DNA of 64,000 nucleotides, taken from the NCBI RefSeq assembly GCF_023502425.1, contig NZ_JAMFMA010000001.1, positions 1,116,001 to 1,180,000 on the forward strand, written 5' to 3'. Below, one piece after another: positions 27,924 through 36,661 of the stretch (position 1 is its first letter; the number at the start of each line of letters is the position of its first letter). Made by a program: the position numbers and the translations under genes. The notes under the pieces are model-generated. The model was not told the origin of the DNA. It searched no databases and saw nothing but the letters and a program-made list of their open reading frames with translations. Source of the DNA: Flagellimonas spongiicola (GTDB taxonomy: Bacteria > Bacteroidota > Bacteroidia > Flavobacteriales > Flavobacteriaceae).

Positions 27924-28022
27924 CTATAAATAATCCAACTCTGCGAGTTCGTTTACGCTCAATATTTCATTTAATTCTTGAAGAAATGCCAAATATTCTT
28001 CACCGTAGGTATCGTATAACAT
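27924..28022 (-). CDS. Micropeptide 2 of a tandem homologous pair (32 aa)
   Basis: A short open frame, ATG at 28020-28022, stop TAG at 27924-27926. It is acidic, with core EYLAFLQELNEILS (residues 9-22) homologous to micropeptide 1, and it ends AELDYL. Both are preceded by C-rich/A-rich leaders containing CCCCAAA about 20 bases before the start. It lies 127 bases downstream of the gene at 28150-28503 on the same strand. The 425-base gap between rpoD and that gene is filled by the terminator, these two frames and this spacer; I see nothing else in it. Confidence 0.65.
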   Translation of the reverse strand: MLYDTYGEEYLAFLQELNEILSVNELAELDYL

Positions 28023-28149
28023 AATTATTAAGTGGTTTTTGTTTGGGGTTATACTTATAACGTGAACTTACTGTAAACATTATGAGTCTACAATATTTTG
28101 TGGTAAAACAGGTGATTTTAGTGGTGTAAAATGTTAAAGAAAAAAGGGC

Positions 28150-28503
28150 CTAAACATCAAAGATATCCAAGGGTACCCCAAAATCCATATCCAAATCTGG
28201 ATCCAGTTTGGATGGCTCAATATTGAACTCGTCATAAATAAAACAGAGATCCATGGGAAGCAGTGTTTTTTCTGAAGGATCCGTAATTCCCAGCTTTTCC
28301 AGGAGTGCATTCCTTACTTCAAAGGCTTTGCCACTGATCATATGATTGGAGTGGGTTTCCAATTCTTCCAATAACGCCAGGTCTTTTTTATCTCCAATTT
28401 CCAGCATCTGATCAATCAATATCAGTTTGCATTCCAAATCGGAGGCATGCTCCATTAAGGGGTAAAAAATACTCTGATGATATTCAGGAAGGTTTTTAAC
28501 CAT
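28150..28503 (-). CDS. Conserved protein of unknown function, helical, acidic (117 aa)
   Basis: I do not recognise this 117-residue protein. It is soluble and mostly helical in its first 80 residues (MEHASDLECKLILIDQM, DLALLEELETHSN), with an acidic, proline-containing tail rich in Asp (PSKLDPDLDMDFG). It has no signal peptide or membrane segment. It starts 8 bases after the stop of the 265-residue gene, with which it almost certainly forms an operon. HEAT-like repeat character is possible but not firm. Confidence 0.65.
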   Translation of the reverse strand: MVKNLPEYHQSIFYPLMEHASDLECKLILIDQMLEIGDKKDLALLEELETHSNHMISGKAFEVRNALLEKLGITDPSEKTLLPMDLCFIYDEFNIEPSKLDPDLDMDFGVPLDIFDV

Positions 28504-28511
28504 CTTATAAT

Positions 28512-29309
28512 TTACATATTTCTCAGGACATCTATTTCAAAATCAACCAATTCCTCCACTTTTGGGTACTCCACTAGGAATTGTTGATATAGAAAATTCA
28601 AGTATTTAATGTCATTGTCTGTCTTGCAAACGGTACTCATTTGTTCCGTGATTTCAAGAAGACTTACCGTTTTCATCATTTTCAGGCAAGCTTGGATTTT
28701 TTGACAAGCAAAATCGACACCTCGGAAATTCTCAGTTTGAAGATGAACCTTGATTTTGCCAATGAATTCTAGAATATTCTGTTTGTAAACCCGCACCAAT
28801 TCTTCCAATAGCTCCATTTGCCCCATACATTCATCTAAAACAGGTCTTAGATTTACTTTTTGGGTTGTCAATAGAGATTCTAAATTTTGTTCTACGGTCG
28901 TAGTACATGCTATGCCCTGCTCTACTTCTTCTGTAGGGGCATTATCCTTTAATCGCTTGGAGACTTTATACAAGCTCATTACTATTTCACGTTGACGTTG
29001 GTCCAAATTGGTTTTGTCCAGCATTGCGATTAGCGCCAAGAGCTGTGTGATATTATTTTCTTTTTCCAGCTGTTTATCTTCAATTGCGCTGGAAGCTGCT
29101 TTAATTCCCACTTGATCGTAGATCACTTCCAACTGATGCATTTCTGGTACGCCAAAGACTTTGTCCTCCAATCCATTTTTAAAAACATCAAATGACTTTT
29201 TAAGCTTTCCAGCCTCTTCGGCCCCCAATTCATCGTAGGAAAAACTACTCAATCCAATTTCCAATTTTTCTAAATAGGTCAATAATTCTCTAGTTCCCAA
29301 ACTATCCAA
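28512..29309 (-). CDS. Unknown all-helical cytoplasmic protein (265 aa)
   Basis: No family recognised. A 265-residue, Leu/Glu/Lys-rich protein predicted to be almost entirely helical, with likely coiled-coil stretches (YLEKLEIGLSSF, CMGQMELLEELVRVYKQN). It has no signal peptide, membrane helix or catalytic motif that I can see. First gene of a minus-strand group with the 117-residue protein and, further on, the two micropeptides. The helical design suggests a binding or scaffold role, which is inference. Confidence 0.65.
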   Translation of the reverse strand: MDSLGTRELLTYLEKLEIGLSSFSYDELGAEEAGKLKKSFDVFKNGLEDKVFGVPEMHQLEVIYDQVGIKAASSAIEDKQLEKENNITQLLALIAMLDKTNLDQRQREIVMSLYKVSKRLKDNAPTEEVEQGIACTTTVEQNLESLLTTQKVNLRPVLDECMGQMELLEELVRVYKQNILEFIGKIKVHLQTENFRGVDFACQKIQACLKMMKTVSLLEITEQMSTVCKTDNDIKYLNFLYQQFLVEYPKVEELVDFEIDVLRNM

Positions 29310-29458
29310 GATTTATGGTTCTTAACTGATTGAATATGCCATAAACCCATGGATAGGACAACAAAATGTTCTATACCGCCTTCAAATTGTTGTCAAAGTG
29401 CTTTATTTGTAGGTGTGCATATCAACAACAACTTAAAATCTGAACATTGGAGGAAATA

Positions 29459-30535
29459 GTGCGTAAAATCCATGACAACATAATCACCATAGATTCCCAT
29501 ATTGATATCAAAGTACACAACTTTACCGATAGCAATAATTACACCCAAAACTTAGACACACAATTGAATTTGCCCAAGATGATAAAGGGGGAACTTGATG
29601 TGGCTTGGTTGATTGTATATTCCGCCCAGGGAACATTAGACGATGAAGGTTATTCAGAGGCCTCGGACAATGCTGTTTCCAAGTTTGATGCCATTCACCG
29701 ATTGTGTGAGTCTTATGCTCCAAACCATATTGAAGTTGCACTGAATTCCAACGATGTCCGAAGAATAATAGACGACGGTAAGAAGGTCGCAATGATCGGG
29801 GTTGAAAACGCATTTCCGATTGGTGAGGATTTGAGTCTTTTCCAAAATTATTTTAATCGCGGAGCTAGATATGTTTCTTTATGCCACAACGGACATAATC
29901 AATTCTGTGATTCCCACACTGGGGAAAAAGATAACGATTGGCTGCACAATGGTTTAAGTGACATAGGTAAAGTAGCTGTAATTGAGATGAATAGACTAGG
30001 TATCATGGTCGATGTCTCCCATCTATCCAAAGCATCCATGATGCAAATTTTGGATATCAGTAAAGCACCTATTATTGCTTCGCATTCTTCTGCCAGGGCA
30101 CTTTGCGATCATAGCCGCAATTTGGATGATGAACAATTACTGGCCCTAAAACAAAATGGAGGTGTAGTACAAGCCGTTGCCTTCAATTCGTATTTGAACG
30201 AGTCCAAGCATGAAAGTTATAAGGCATATCTGGAACGAAAAGACAAAGATTCCGGTCTTGCAAGTGAAAAAACCCCGGAACCTGTTAACGTTGGGGACTT
30301 GGTGGATCATATCGACTATATGGTGAATCGTATTGGCATAGACCATGTGGGCATTAGCTCAGATTTTGATGGTGGCGGCGGTATAGATGGCTGGTCTGAT
30401 GTTTCTGAAACACCGAATGTAACCCTTGAATTGGTAAGGCGAGGTTATTCTGAAAGGGAAATCGCCAAACTTTGGGGTGAAAATCTGTTACGCGTTTTGG
30501 ATAGCGTCCAAGAAATAGCAGCTAAATTGACTTAG
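29459..30535 (+). CDS. Membrane dipeptidase family (renal dipeptidase, M19)
   Basis: A 358-residue zinc dipeptidase of family M19. Metal and catalytic residues: TIDSHIDI (HxD, about residues 10-17), MIGVENAFPIG (Glu), MVDVSHLSKASM (His), IIASHSSARALCDHSRN (His and Arg) and DHVGISSDFDGGGG (Asp). I chose GTG 29459 because GGAGGA lies 5 bases before it; an in-frame TTG at 29447 is the alternative. No signal peptide, so probably a cytoplasmic dipeptidase. It overlaps the convergent thioesterase gene by 14 bases. Confidence 0.9.
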   Translation: MRKIHDNIITIDSHIDIKVHNFTDSNNYTQNLDTQLNLPKMIKGELDVAWLIVYSAQGTLDDEGYSEASDNAVSKFDAIHRLCESYAPNHIEVALNSNDVRRIIDDGKKVAMIGVENAFPIGEDLSLFQNYFNRGARYVSLCHNGHNQFCDSHTGEKDNDWLHNGLSDIGKVAVIEMNRLGIMVDVSHLSKASMMQILDISKAPIIASHSSARALCDHSRNLDDEQLLALKQNGGVVQAVAFNSYLNESKHESYKAYLERKDKDSGLASEKTPEPVNVGDLVDHIDYMVNRIGIDHVGISSDFDGGGGIDGWSDVSETPNVTLELVRRGYSEREIAKLWGENLLRVLDSVQEIAAKLT

Positions 30536-30950
30536 CAGCCCTTTCCTGTTCTTCCTTTTCCTTTTTAGCCAATCGGTCCTTAACGTATTCTACCTTGGTC
30601 TTACCATGAGCGGTTGGGTTACCTTTATCATCCAGGTTGACCATAATAATATTGTCCACAGTCACGATGCTTTCATGGGTCATTTTATTCCGCACTTCGC
30701 AGTTCAAGGAGATGGATGTATGGCCAAACTTTATAACTTCAATACCGATTTCCACAATATCACCGACTACTGCAGTGCTCATGAAATTGATTTCAGACAT
30801 ATACTTTGTTACCACTTTCTTACTCTCCAATTGCACAATACTATAGAGGGCGGCTTCTTCATCAATCCATGCCAAAACCTTGCCACCAAATAGCGTCCCA
30901 TTGGCATTTAAATCTTCGGGTTTAACCCATTTTCTGGTGTGAAATCTCAT
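30522..30950 (-). CDS. Acyl-CoA thioesterase (hotdog fold, YciA/BFIT type)
   Basis: A 142-residue single hotdog domain: KWVKPEDLNANGTLFGGKVLAWIDEEAA carries the conserved Asn/Gly loop and catalytic Asp of the acyl-CoA hydrolase family (given here as positions 8-35), followed by FMSTAVVGDIVEI and GHTSISLNCEVRN. It hydrolyses acyl-CoA thioesters; the chain-length preference is unknown. The C-terminal tail is Lys/Glu-rich. It converges on the dipeptidase gene with a 14-base overlap. Confidence 0.87.
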   Translation of the reverse strand: MRFHTRKWVKPEDLNANGTLFGGKVLAWIDEEAALYSIVQLESKKVVTKYMSEINFMSTAVVGDIVEIGIEVIKFGHTSISLNCEVRNKMTHESIVTVDNIIMVNLDDKGNPTAHGKTKVEYVKDRLAKKEKEEQERAAKSI

Positions 30951-31148
30951 AGCAATTCAATTTTAATAATTGGAATACGCTGCAAAGCTTTAACATTTGT
31001 GGTGAAGCATAAATAATTTATTGTGTTTTAACAAAAAGTTTCATTAATTCTAAATTATGTTAATCAAAAAATAAACTTTTCTTAATTCTCTAGGGCGAAT
31101 GAATGCATAACCATAATTTGAAGCATCAATCCATACGAACAATCATTC

Positions 31149-32000
31149 ATGCAAGCTTCATTCCCGTATTATTCCGACCCCAGCTTTACTGTATTCAAGG
31201 TGCCAAAATGGCGAGCTGATTTATACAAATTTCTATCCGTAAACATTTGGGGGAATATCCCAAGTAATCTTCAAAGAGCATTTTCAACATGGTATAGTTC
31301 GTTGTATAACAAGCCTTTTTCCAAGACTATAATCGCACCTTATATTCGTTTGAATTATTCCGACAAAAACTATTTAGAAAAGTTTAAACCGCCTCATGGC
31401 AAAACAGATTTTGAATGCTTTCAAGATTTTTTCATAAGAGAGTTCAAGCATTTACCCAAAACTGATAGTCCATATGTTTGGCCCTGCGAAGGACTTCTTT
31501 GTGATGAGGAAAGACTTGAAAATTTACGACTTGTCTGTATAAAATCAGATATCAGGACAATTTCAACCGTATTTGGTGTTGAAGAGAGGCAAATTCCGAA
31601 ACACTATACATTCACCAACGTTTTTTTACACAATAAAAATTACCATCGTATTCATTCCCCTGTTGATGGTACCATTACTAGAATTCAGCATGTACCAGGT
31701 GACCTAGTTGTGCTCCGTCCATGGATTTATAAAGGAAATCCCTCCTTACCTGCCTTTAGAAACGAGCGTTATAATATTGATATTCAGGATACATTGGGAA
31801 GAACATGGTATCTGTCTATTGTTGGCGGACCTGCCGTGGGAACAATTGCCTTAGGTGAAAATATAGCTCCAGGAAACACGGTTTCAAAACTTCAAGAGAT
31901 TTCGCTTTTTTACTTGGGTTCTACCTGCTGTATGGCTGCACCTATCTCACCTAGATTTCATGCCAAAGATACTTTTGTGGAAGTTGGAGTACCCTATTAA
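31149..32000 (+). CDS. Phosphatidylserine decarboxylase family protein
   Basis: A 283-residue protein of the PSD family. HNKNYHRIHSPVDG (about 157-170) is the family motif with the triad His, and NERYNIDI and IVGGPAVGTIALGE follow in the expected order. The C-terminal LGST (about 260-263) is the self-cleavage site where Ser becomes the pyruvoyl group. In the place where the Asp of the Asp-His-Ser triad is expected (SPADG-like), the sequence reads WPCEG, with Glu instead. It may be an active paralogue with altered self-processing or one acting on a different lipid. It stands alone with no pssA neighbour. Confidence 0.8.
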   Translation: MQASFPYYSDPSFTVFKVPKWRADLYKFLSVNIWGNIPSNLQRAFSTWYSSLYNKPFSKTIIAPYIRLNYSDKNYLEKFKPPHGKTDFECFQDFFIREFKHLPKTDSPYVWPCEGLLCDEERLENLRLVCIKSDIRTISTVFGVEERQIPKHYTFTNVFLHNKNYHRIHSPVDGTITRIQHVPGDLVVLRPWIYKGNPSLPAFRNERYNIDIQDTLGRTWYLSIVGGPAVGTIALGENIAPGNTVSKLQEISLFYLGSTCCMAAPISPRFHAKDTFVEVGVPY

Positions 32001-32023
32001 TAGTCGGTTTTCGGCTTTATTTT

Positions 32024-32896
32024 TTAGAGTGTATTGGGTATTACAAGTTGAGCATCCAATTTTCGGTTCAATTTTTCTATGAGGTAAGCAGATAATAAGG
32101 GAGACTCAAGTTCTAGATTTTGATGCACGAAAAAGTGAATGTTGGTCAACCCTTTACTTTTCCATTGTTGAAGACGAGTAATCCAATCATCCAATCGATC
32201 GTAGTCCGTAGGGTGATTGGCCCCAACATATCTTACAAAAGCCTCATTATTTGATAATCGCATATGCATTAAATCCCGCCTTCCTGCGGTATCTACCAAT
32301 ACATGGGCAATGTTGTTTTCCTTTAATAAATAATACAAATCTCCTGCTATGGAATTATCCGCATACCAATCTTTGTGTCTGAATTCCATTGCTAATGGAA
32401 TTTCTTTTGGCCAATAGTTCACGTACCGCTCTACCCTATCCCAATTTTTTGGACCAAAATTACCATGCAGTTGCAAAAAAATAGTTCCCATTTTCTCTCG
32501 CAATAGTGTGGTAACTTCCAAATACCGATCTGTTATTTCATAAACCTTATCATTCAACCTTCTTAAATGACTTACTCGATTTATCATTTTAGGAAAAAAT
32601 CGAAAATTTGCTGGAGTTCTGTCATACCATTTCTGGTATTGATCTGGAGGAAATATTCGGTAGAAAGTTGCATTAAGTTCTATACTATTGAATTGCGAAG
32701 CGTAATAAACCAACTCGTCCTTTGTACCTCTGGGATAGAAATTTTTTAAGTCCTGACGGTTCCATTTGGCGCAACCTATATAAAAGTTTGAATCGTTCAC
32801 CAAATTACTTCTGGAAAGAATCCGTTCCGTATCAGGATGGTCCAAAGGCATAGTAAAATCAATAAGTTCGGGATGTTCTACTTTACCGAATTTCAT
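32024..32896 (-). CDS. DUF72 (YecE-like) TIM-barrel protein
   Basis: A 290-residue DUF72 protein: FYIGCAKWNRQDLKNFYP at the N-terminus, YASQFNSIELNATFYRI, FRFFPKMINRVSHLR, LQLHGNFGPKNW and a late VRYVGANHPTDYDRLDDW. The family has a TIM-barrel fold related to sugar isomerases, but no agreed biochemical role. It converges on the PSD-like gene, with 23 bases between the stops. Confidence 0.9.
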   Translation of the reverse strand: MKFGKVEHPELIDFTMPLDHPDTERILSRSNLVNDSNFYIGCAKWNRQDLKNFYPRGTKDELVYYASQFNSIELNATFYRIFPPDQYQKWYDRTPANFRFFPKMINRVSHLRRLNDKVYEITDRYLEVTTLLREKMGTIFLQLHGNFGPKNWDRVERYVNYWPKEIPLAMEFRHKDWYADNSIAGDLYYLLKENNIAHVLVDTAGRRDLMHMRLSNNEAFVRYVGANHPTDYDRLDDWITRLQQWKSKGLTNIHFFVHQNLELESPLLSAYLIEKLNRKLDAQLVIPNTL

Positions 32897-33021
32897 TTGA
32901 CTCAGGGATTTAAAGACGTGAATTTAAGTAAAAATGTGACTGTTTATAACATGGTTAAAAACTAAAACCAATTCGCAATTTGTGCAATTTTTGATTATGT
33001 AATTTTAATAAAACTCTCAAA

Positions 33022-33432
33022 ATGGATTCACGATCAGAAGACCTGTTGGCCATGCGGCCTGAGATTCCACAAGTTAATTTTCACGAGGAAATGGGTTCAG
33101 AAGAGCGGTTTCAAAATCAAACGCTACGTCCCATAATAAAGCTCCAAAACGATTTAATCATTGAAGTTTTCAAGAATTACATTCGAAAGCATAAAGGTGC
33201 TTTTTATGAACTAACCTTGGAAAAACGAATGCAATTCATAGACAATTCCATTCAAAAAGATATTAAGTTTAGAAATAGCTTAAAGGGCATGATTATTGGC
33301 CACTTCACGGTTCAAGAATATAGGACTTACATTTTGAATTCTTCTGCTTTGAATAAGCGAATGATGAACATGGTCATTCGAAGATTGAAAGATCAAATAC
33401 AATTATTGGAACTTCCTGTTTTAGTCCAATAG
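33022..33432 (+). CDS. Conserved flavobacterial protein of unknown function (136 aa)
   Basis: A 136-residue soluble, helical protein. The N-terminus is polar (LAMRPEIPQVNF), then LRPIIKLQNDLIIEVFKNYI, ELTLEKRMQFIDNSIQKDI, FRNSLKGMIIGHFTVQEY and a basic end. I recall similar flavobacterial proteins, sometimes labelled glyoxalase, but nothing in the sequence shows a vicinal-oxygen-chelate fold or metal ligands, so I do not adopt that label. Its end overlaps the convergent DUF2461 gene by 12 bases. Confidence 0.65.
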   Translation: MDSRSEDLLAMRPEIPQVNFHEEMGSEERFQNQTLRPIIKLQNDLIIEVFKNYIRKHKGAFYELTLEKRMQFIDNSIQKDIKFRNSLKGMIIGHFTVQEYRTYILNSSALNKRMMNMVIRRLKDQIQLLELPVLVQ

Positions 33433-34101
33433 TGATTCTCCGTTCAGGTTGGTGGTAAGGATATCACTCATTAAATCAAAATAGGGCCTAATTGCTTGAA
33501 AAGACTTATCCACATCATCTATAAAATCCTTTGATAGTGCTTCCTTGTCCGAGAAATTGCGAACAAAGATGAATTGTTTTCTTTTTATCAAATCTATATT
33601 CTGATGTTCCTTATCAAAACCTTTTGGAGCGGTTTTTACCCCATCACCTTGTAATTCTCCCCAGATGGCTTTAAAATTTTTATCCTCAATAATTTTTCTA
33701 AAGTCCGTGGCATCCATTTCAAATTCCTTTCGGATACGAAACAAGTCTTCCTTGTTGGGGTCCCAAAATCCAGTAGCAATGAATGTTCCTCCTGGTTTTA
33801 AGTGTAAGTAATATCCACCGCGCAATCGTGCACCCAATCTTGAAAATGACCCTGCAAAATGTGCTTTATATGGTGTTTTATCCTTGGAAAATCGTACGTC
33901 CCGATAGATCCGGAACATTTTTATCTTTTCAATTTCATCATGATCGTTTAACCTTTCCTTTAAATTTTCATAGAAAGATTTCACGTCAGCCTCATGCTTT
34001 TTGAAAGTACTCTTGTTGGCGTTGAACCAATCTTTGGTATTATTGTTGGCCAGATCTTTTAAAAAACCGAATGCCTCTTTGGAAATTAGGGAATTGTTCA
34101 C
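33421..34101 (-). CDS. DUF2461 domain protein
   Basis: A 226-residue DUF2461 (TIGR02453) protein. Characteristic segments are FLKDLANNNTKDWFNANK at the N-terminus, KMFRIYRDVRFSKDKTPYK and GGYYLHLKPGGTFIATGFW, then RIRKEFEMDA. The family is widespread in Bacteroidota; its function is not established. It overlaps the end of the gene at 33022-33432 and is divergent from cysE. Confidence 0.88.
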   Translation of the reverse strand: MNNSLISKEAFGFLKDLANNNTKDWFNANKSTFKKHEADVKSFYENLKERLNDHDEIEKIKMFRIYRDVRFSKDKTPYKAHFAGSFSRLGARLRGGYYLHLKPGGTFIATGFWDPNKEDLFRIRKEFEMDATDFRKIIEDKNFKAIWGELQGDGVKTAPKGFDKEHQNIDLIKRKQFIFVRNFSDKEALSKDFIDDVDKSFQAIRPYFDLMSDILTTNLNGESLLD

Positions 34102-34195
34102 ACTTGACTATTGAGATGTTATAATTAAGCTAAAGTTATACATTTCTTTAACCGTGTGGTCTTCATTTAGCTATTTTTAACCATTATTTCTAAGC

Positions 34196-34987
34196 ATGGA
34201 TAAGCAAACCATTATCGAAGAATTGAATAGGCATAAGAATTTACCCTATTTAGACTATAGACTTAAAGAAGAAACTGAAAAATTTACCAATCTATTGTTT
34301 CACACGCTATTTGATGTGAACACACCTGTTGCCGAAAATTTAGATGTGCTCGAAACAAAGTTCAGTTATTTGGTAGAGCTGGCTTGTTGGGATTTGGAGC
34401 GACCTTGTGTTAAAGTTTGGGATCATTATGTGCGATCGCTTCCAAGTATTTTGGAAAAATTGAATTTGGACGCCGAGGCAATTGTAAACGGTGACCCAGC
34501 TTCATTGTCGTTGCAAGAAGTTTATATGGCGTATCCAGGGTTTTATGCCATTGCAATTTACAGATTGGCACATGAACTTTATAATCAAGGGTTCCCGCTT
34601 GTACCTCGATTAATGACCGAGTATGCACATCGACAGACGGGTGTGGATATCAACCCAGGTGCGCAAATAGGAAAGTCGTTTTTCATAGATCATGCCACCG
34701 GTGTGGTAATAGGTGAAACCGCTGTGATTCATGACAACGTGAAGATATATCAAGGGGTAACTCTTGGTGCGCTTTACGTATCCAAGAACTTGCAAAAAAC
34801 CAAAAGGCATCCCACAATTATGTCTAATGTAACCATCTATGCGAATGCTACAATTTTAGGCGGAAAAACTGTGATTGGTGAAAATTCCACCATAGGGGGC
34901 AACGCTTGGTTGACAGTATCTGTACCCCCAAACTCAACCGTATTCCATACCTCCGAAGTTAAAATCAAGACAGTTACCAATGTCTAA
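34196..34987 (+). CDS. cysE: Serine O-acetyltransferase
   Basis: A 263-residue serine acetyltransferase of the EpsC/CysE type. The helical N-terminal half precedes the left-handed beta-helix: RLAHELYNQGFPLVPRLMTE, TGVDINPGAQIGKSFFIDHATG (catalytic His/Asp), VIGETAVIHDNVKIYQGVTLGAL and hexapeptide repeats to the end. It makes O-acetylserine from serine and acetyl-CoA. Its stop overlaps the start of the cysteine synthase gene by 8 bases, so the two steps of cysteine synthesis are coupled. Confidence 0.93.
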   Translation: MDKQTIIEELNRHKNLPYLDYRLKEETEKFTNLLFHTLFDVNTPVAENLDVLETKFSYLVELACWDLERPCVKVWDHYVRSLPSILEKLNLDAEAIVNGDPASLSLQEVYMAYPGFYAIAIYRLAHELYNQGFPLVPRLMTEYAHRQTGVDINPGAQIGKSFFIDHATGVVIGETAVIHDNVKIYQGVTLGALYVSKNLQKTKRHPTIMSNVTIYANATILGGKTVIGENSTIGGNAWLTVSVPPNSTVFHTSEVKIKTVTNV

Positions 34988-35864
34988 TTCCATACTTGAT
35001 CTAATAGGAAATACGCCTTTGGTGGAATCCAAGGTGTTGAATACCAATCCAAATGTGCAGTTGTTGTTTAAATTGGAAGGTCAGAATCCAGGGGGAAGTG
35101 TAAAGGACAGACCTGCCTTAAACATGATTAAAAGTGGTATGGAACGCGGTGAAATTACGCGCCAAACCAAATTAATAGAAGCCACCAGCGGCAACACCGG
35201 TATTGCTTTAGCCATGATTGCAGGTATTGTAGGAATGGACATAGAATTGGTAATGCCTGAAAATTCCACAAAAGAGCGTGTACAGACCATGCGTGCTTAT
35301 GGCGCAAAGGTAACTTTGACTTCTGCTGATATTGGTATTGAGGGAGCTAGGGACTATGCGGAGGCCAAAGTGGCCAACGATGGCTATAAAATGCTAAATC
35401 AATTTGCCAATGACGATAATTGGAGGGCCCATTACAAAACCACAGGACCTGAAATTTGGAACGATACGAATCAGGCAATCACGCATTTTGTTTCAAGCAT
35501 GGGAACAACCGGAACCATTATGGGAACTTCTACTTTTCTAAAGGAGCAAAATCCGGCCATACAAATAATAGGGGTGCAACCCACTGACAATTCCAGAATT
35601 CCAGGTATCCGCAAATGGCCTGAAGCTTATCTGCCAAAGATATTTGACCGTACAAAAGTTGACACCATCATGGAAGTTAGTCAAGATGAGGCTGAAAAAA
35701 CTGCGCGATTGTTGGCTTCTGAGGAGGGTATATTTGCTGGAGTAAGTAGTGGTGGAGCAACTGCAGTAGCTTTAAGGTTGGCTAATTCCTTAGAAAGTGG
35801 CACTATTGTATCCATTGTATGTGATCGTGGGGATAGGTACTTGTCTTCCGAGCTATTTGGCTAA
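34980..35864 (+). CDS. cysM: Cysteine synthase B
   Basis: A 294-residue PLP-dependent O-acetylserine sulfhydrylase. The N-terminus reads SILDLIGNTPLVES; GGSVKDRPALNMI carries the PLP-binding lysine; EATSGNTGIALAMI is the phosphate-binding loop; FVSSMGTTGTIMGTS is the glycine loop; GVSSGGATAVALRL lies near the C-terminus. Length and features match CysM rather than the slightly longer CysK. It is translated in overlap with cysE. Confidence 0.92.
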   Translation: MSNSILDLIGNTPLVESKVLNTNPNVQLLFKLEGQNPGGSVKDRPALNMIKSGMERGEITRQTKLIEATSGNTGIALAMIAGIVGMDIELVMPENSTKERVQTMRAYGAKVTLTSADIGIEGARDYAEAKVANDGYKMLNQFANDDNWRAHYKTTGPEIWNDTNQAITHFVSSMGTTGTIMGTSTFLKEQNPAIQIIGVQPTDNSRIPGIRKWPEAYLPKIFDRTKVDTIMEVSQDEAEKTARLLASEEGIFAGVSSGGATAVALRLANSLESGTIVSIVCDRGDRYLSSELFG

Positions 35865-36661
35865 TTCCCTAATTCCGATTGAATGCCATTCTGGTAAATT
35901 TCATACTGGTCTAAATCATTATGTCGACCGTTGGGAATTGTGTAGAGCTTTCTATCAGCATTTTCTATGGATTCATATAACTTAACACCAGATTCATAGG
36001 GCACTACCCTATCTTCTGTACCATGGAAAATTCGAATAGGTACATTTGTATCTGCCAGATACTTATGGGAAGGAATTGTATACTTGATCAACTGTTTTAC
36101 CGGCAATAAGGGAAATCTATCTTTAGCAACTTCCAACAAGCTATAGTAGGGTGTTTCCAAAATTAATTTACCTGGTTGATTAATGGAAGTGAGATAACTA
36201 GCCAATCCAGTTCCTAATGAACGACCATAGAGGATGATTTGCTGCTCTTCAAAGCGTTCTTTGGCATAATCATAGAATAATTGGGCATCCTGGTTTAAAA
36301 CTGACTCACTCCGCTCACCTGTACTTTTACCATAACCTCTATAATCCATAACAATCACATCGTATCCAAAATCCGTGAATTTGGAAGTAATCTCTCCCCA
36401 ACGGCTTAAATCACCAGCGTTTCCATGAAAATATAGTATCAAACCTTTAGGATTATCCACTTCAAAGTGAAGTGCATTAAGCCTTGCACCATCATTGGCG
36501 GTAAGAAACAATTCCTGGAATGGTTTGTCAAAGGAATAGGCAAAGTCATTAGGCAATTGTGTGGGCAGGAATATTAACTTGTCTTGAAATGTATGAAACA
36601 TGAGTAGGAGTAGTAAAAATAAACCAAGGCAGACGAGGACGACCTTCTTAAGCTTTCGCAT
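35861..36661 (-). CDS. Alpha/beta hydrolase, membrane-anchored (second of a tandem pair)
   Basis: A 266-residue hydrolase with an N-terminal anchor (VVLVCLGLFLLLLLMF). The catalytic apparatus is visible: LYFHGNAGD (oxyanion loop), YGRSLGTGLAS (nucleophile elbow, Ser), IFHGTEDRVVP (Asp) and PNGRHNDLD (His). It belongs to the Bem46/YqkD-like group. Its start overlaps the stop of the homologous upstream gene by 14 bases; the two are tandem duplicates. Substrate unknown. Confidence 0.88.
   Translation of the reverse strand: MRKLKKVVLVCLGLFLLLLLMFHTFQDKLIFLPTQLPNDFAYSFDKPFQELFLTANDGARLNALHFEVDNPKGLILYFHGNAGDLSRWGEITSKFTDFGYDVIVMDYRGYGKSTGERSESVLNQDAQLFYDYAKERFEEQQIILYGRSLGTGLASYLTSINQPGKLILETPYYSLLEVAKDRFPLLPVKQLIKYTIPSHKYLADTNVPIRIFHGTEDRVVPYESGVKLYESIENADRKLYTIPNGRHNDLDQYEIYQNGIQSELGN

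Noticed and set aside
33022-33432. Glyoxalase label for the 136-aa protein
   Set aside because: No vicinal-oxygen-chelate motif or metal ligands; the protein looks helical.
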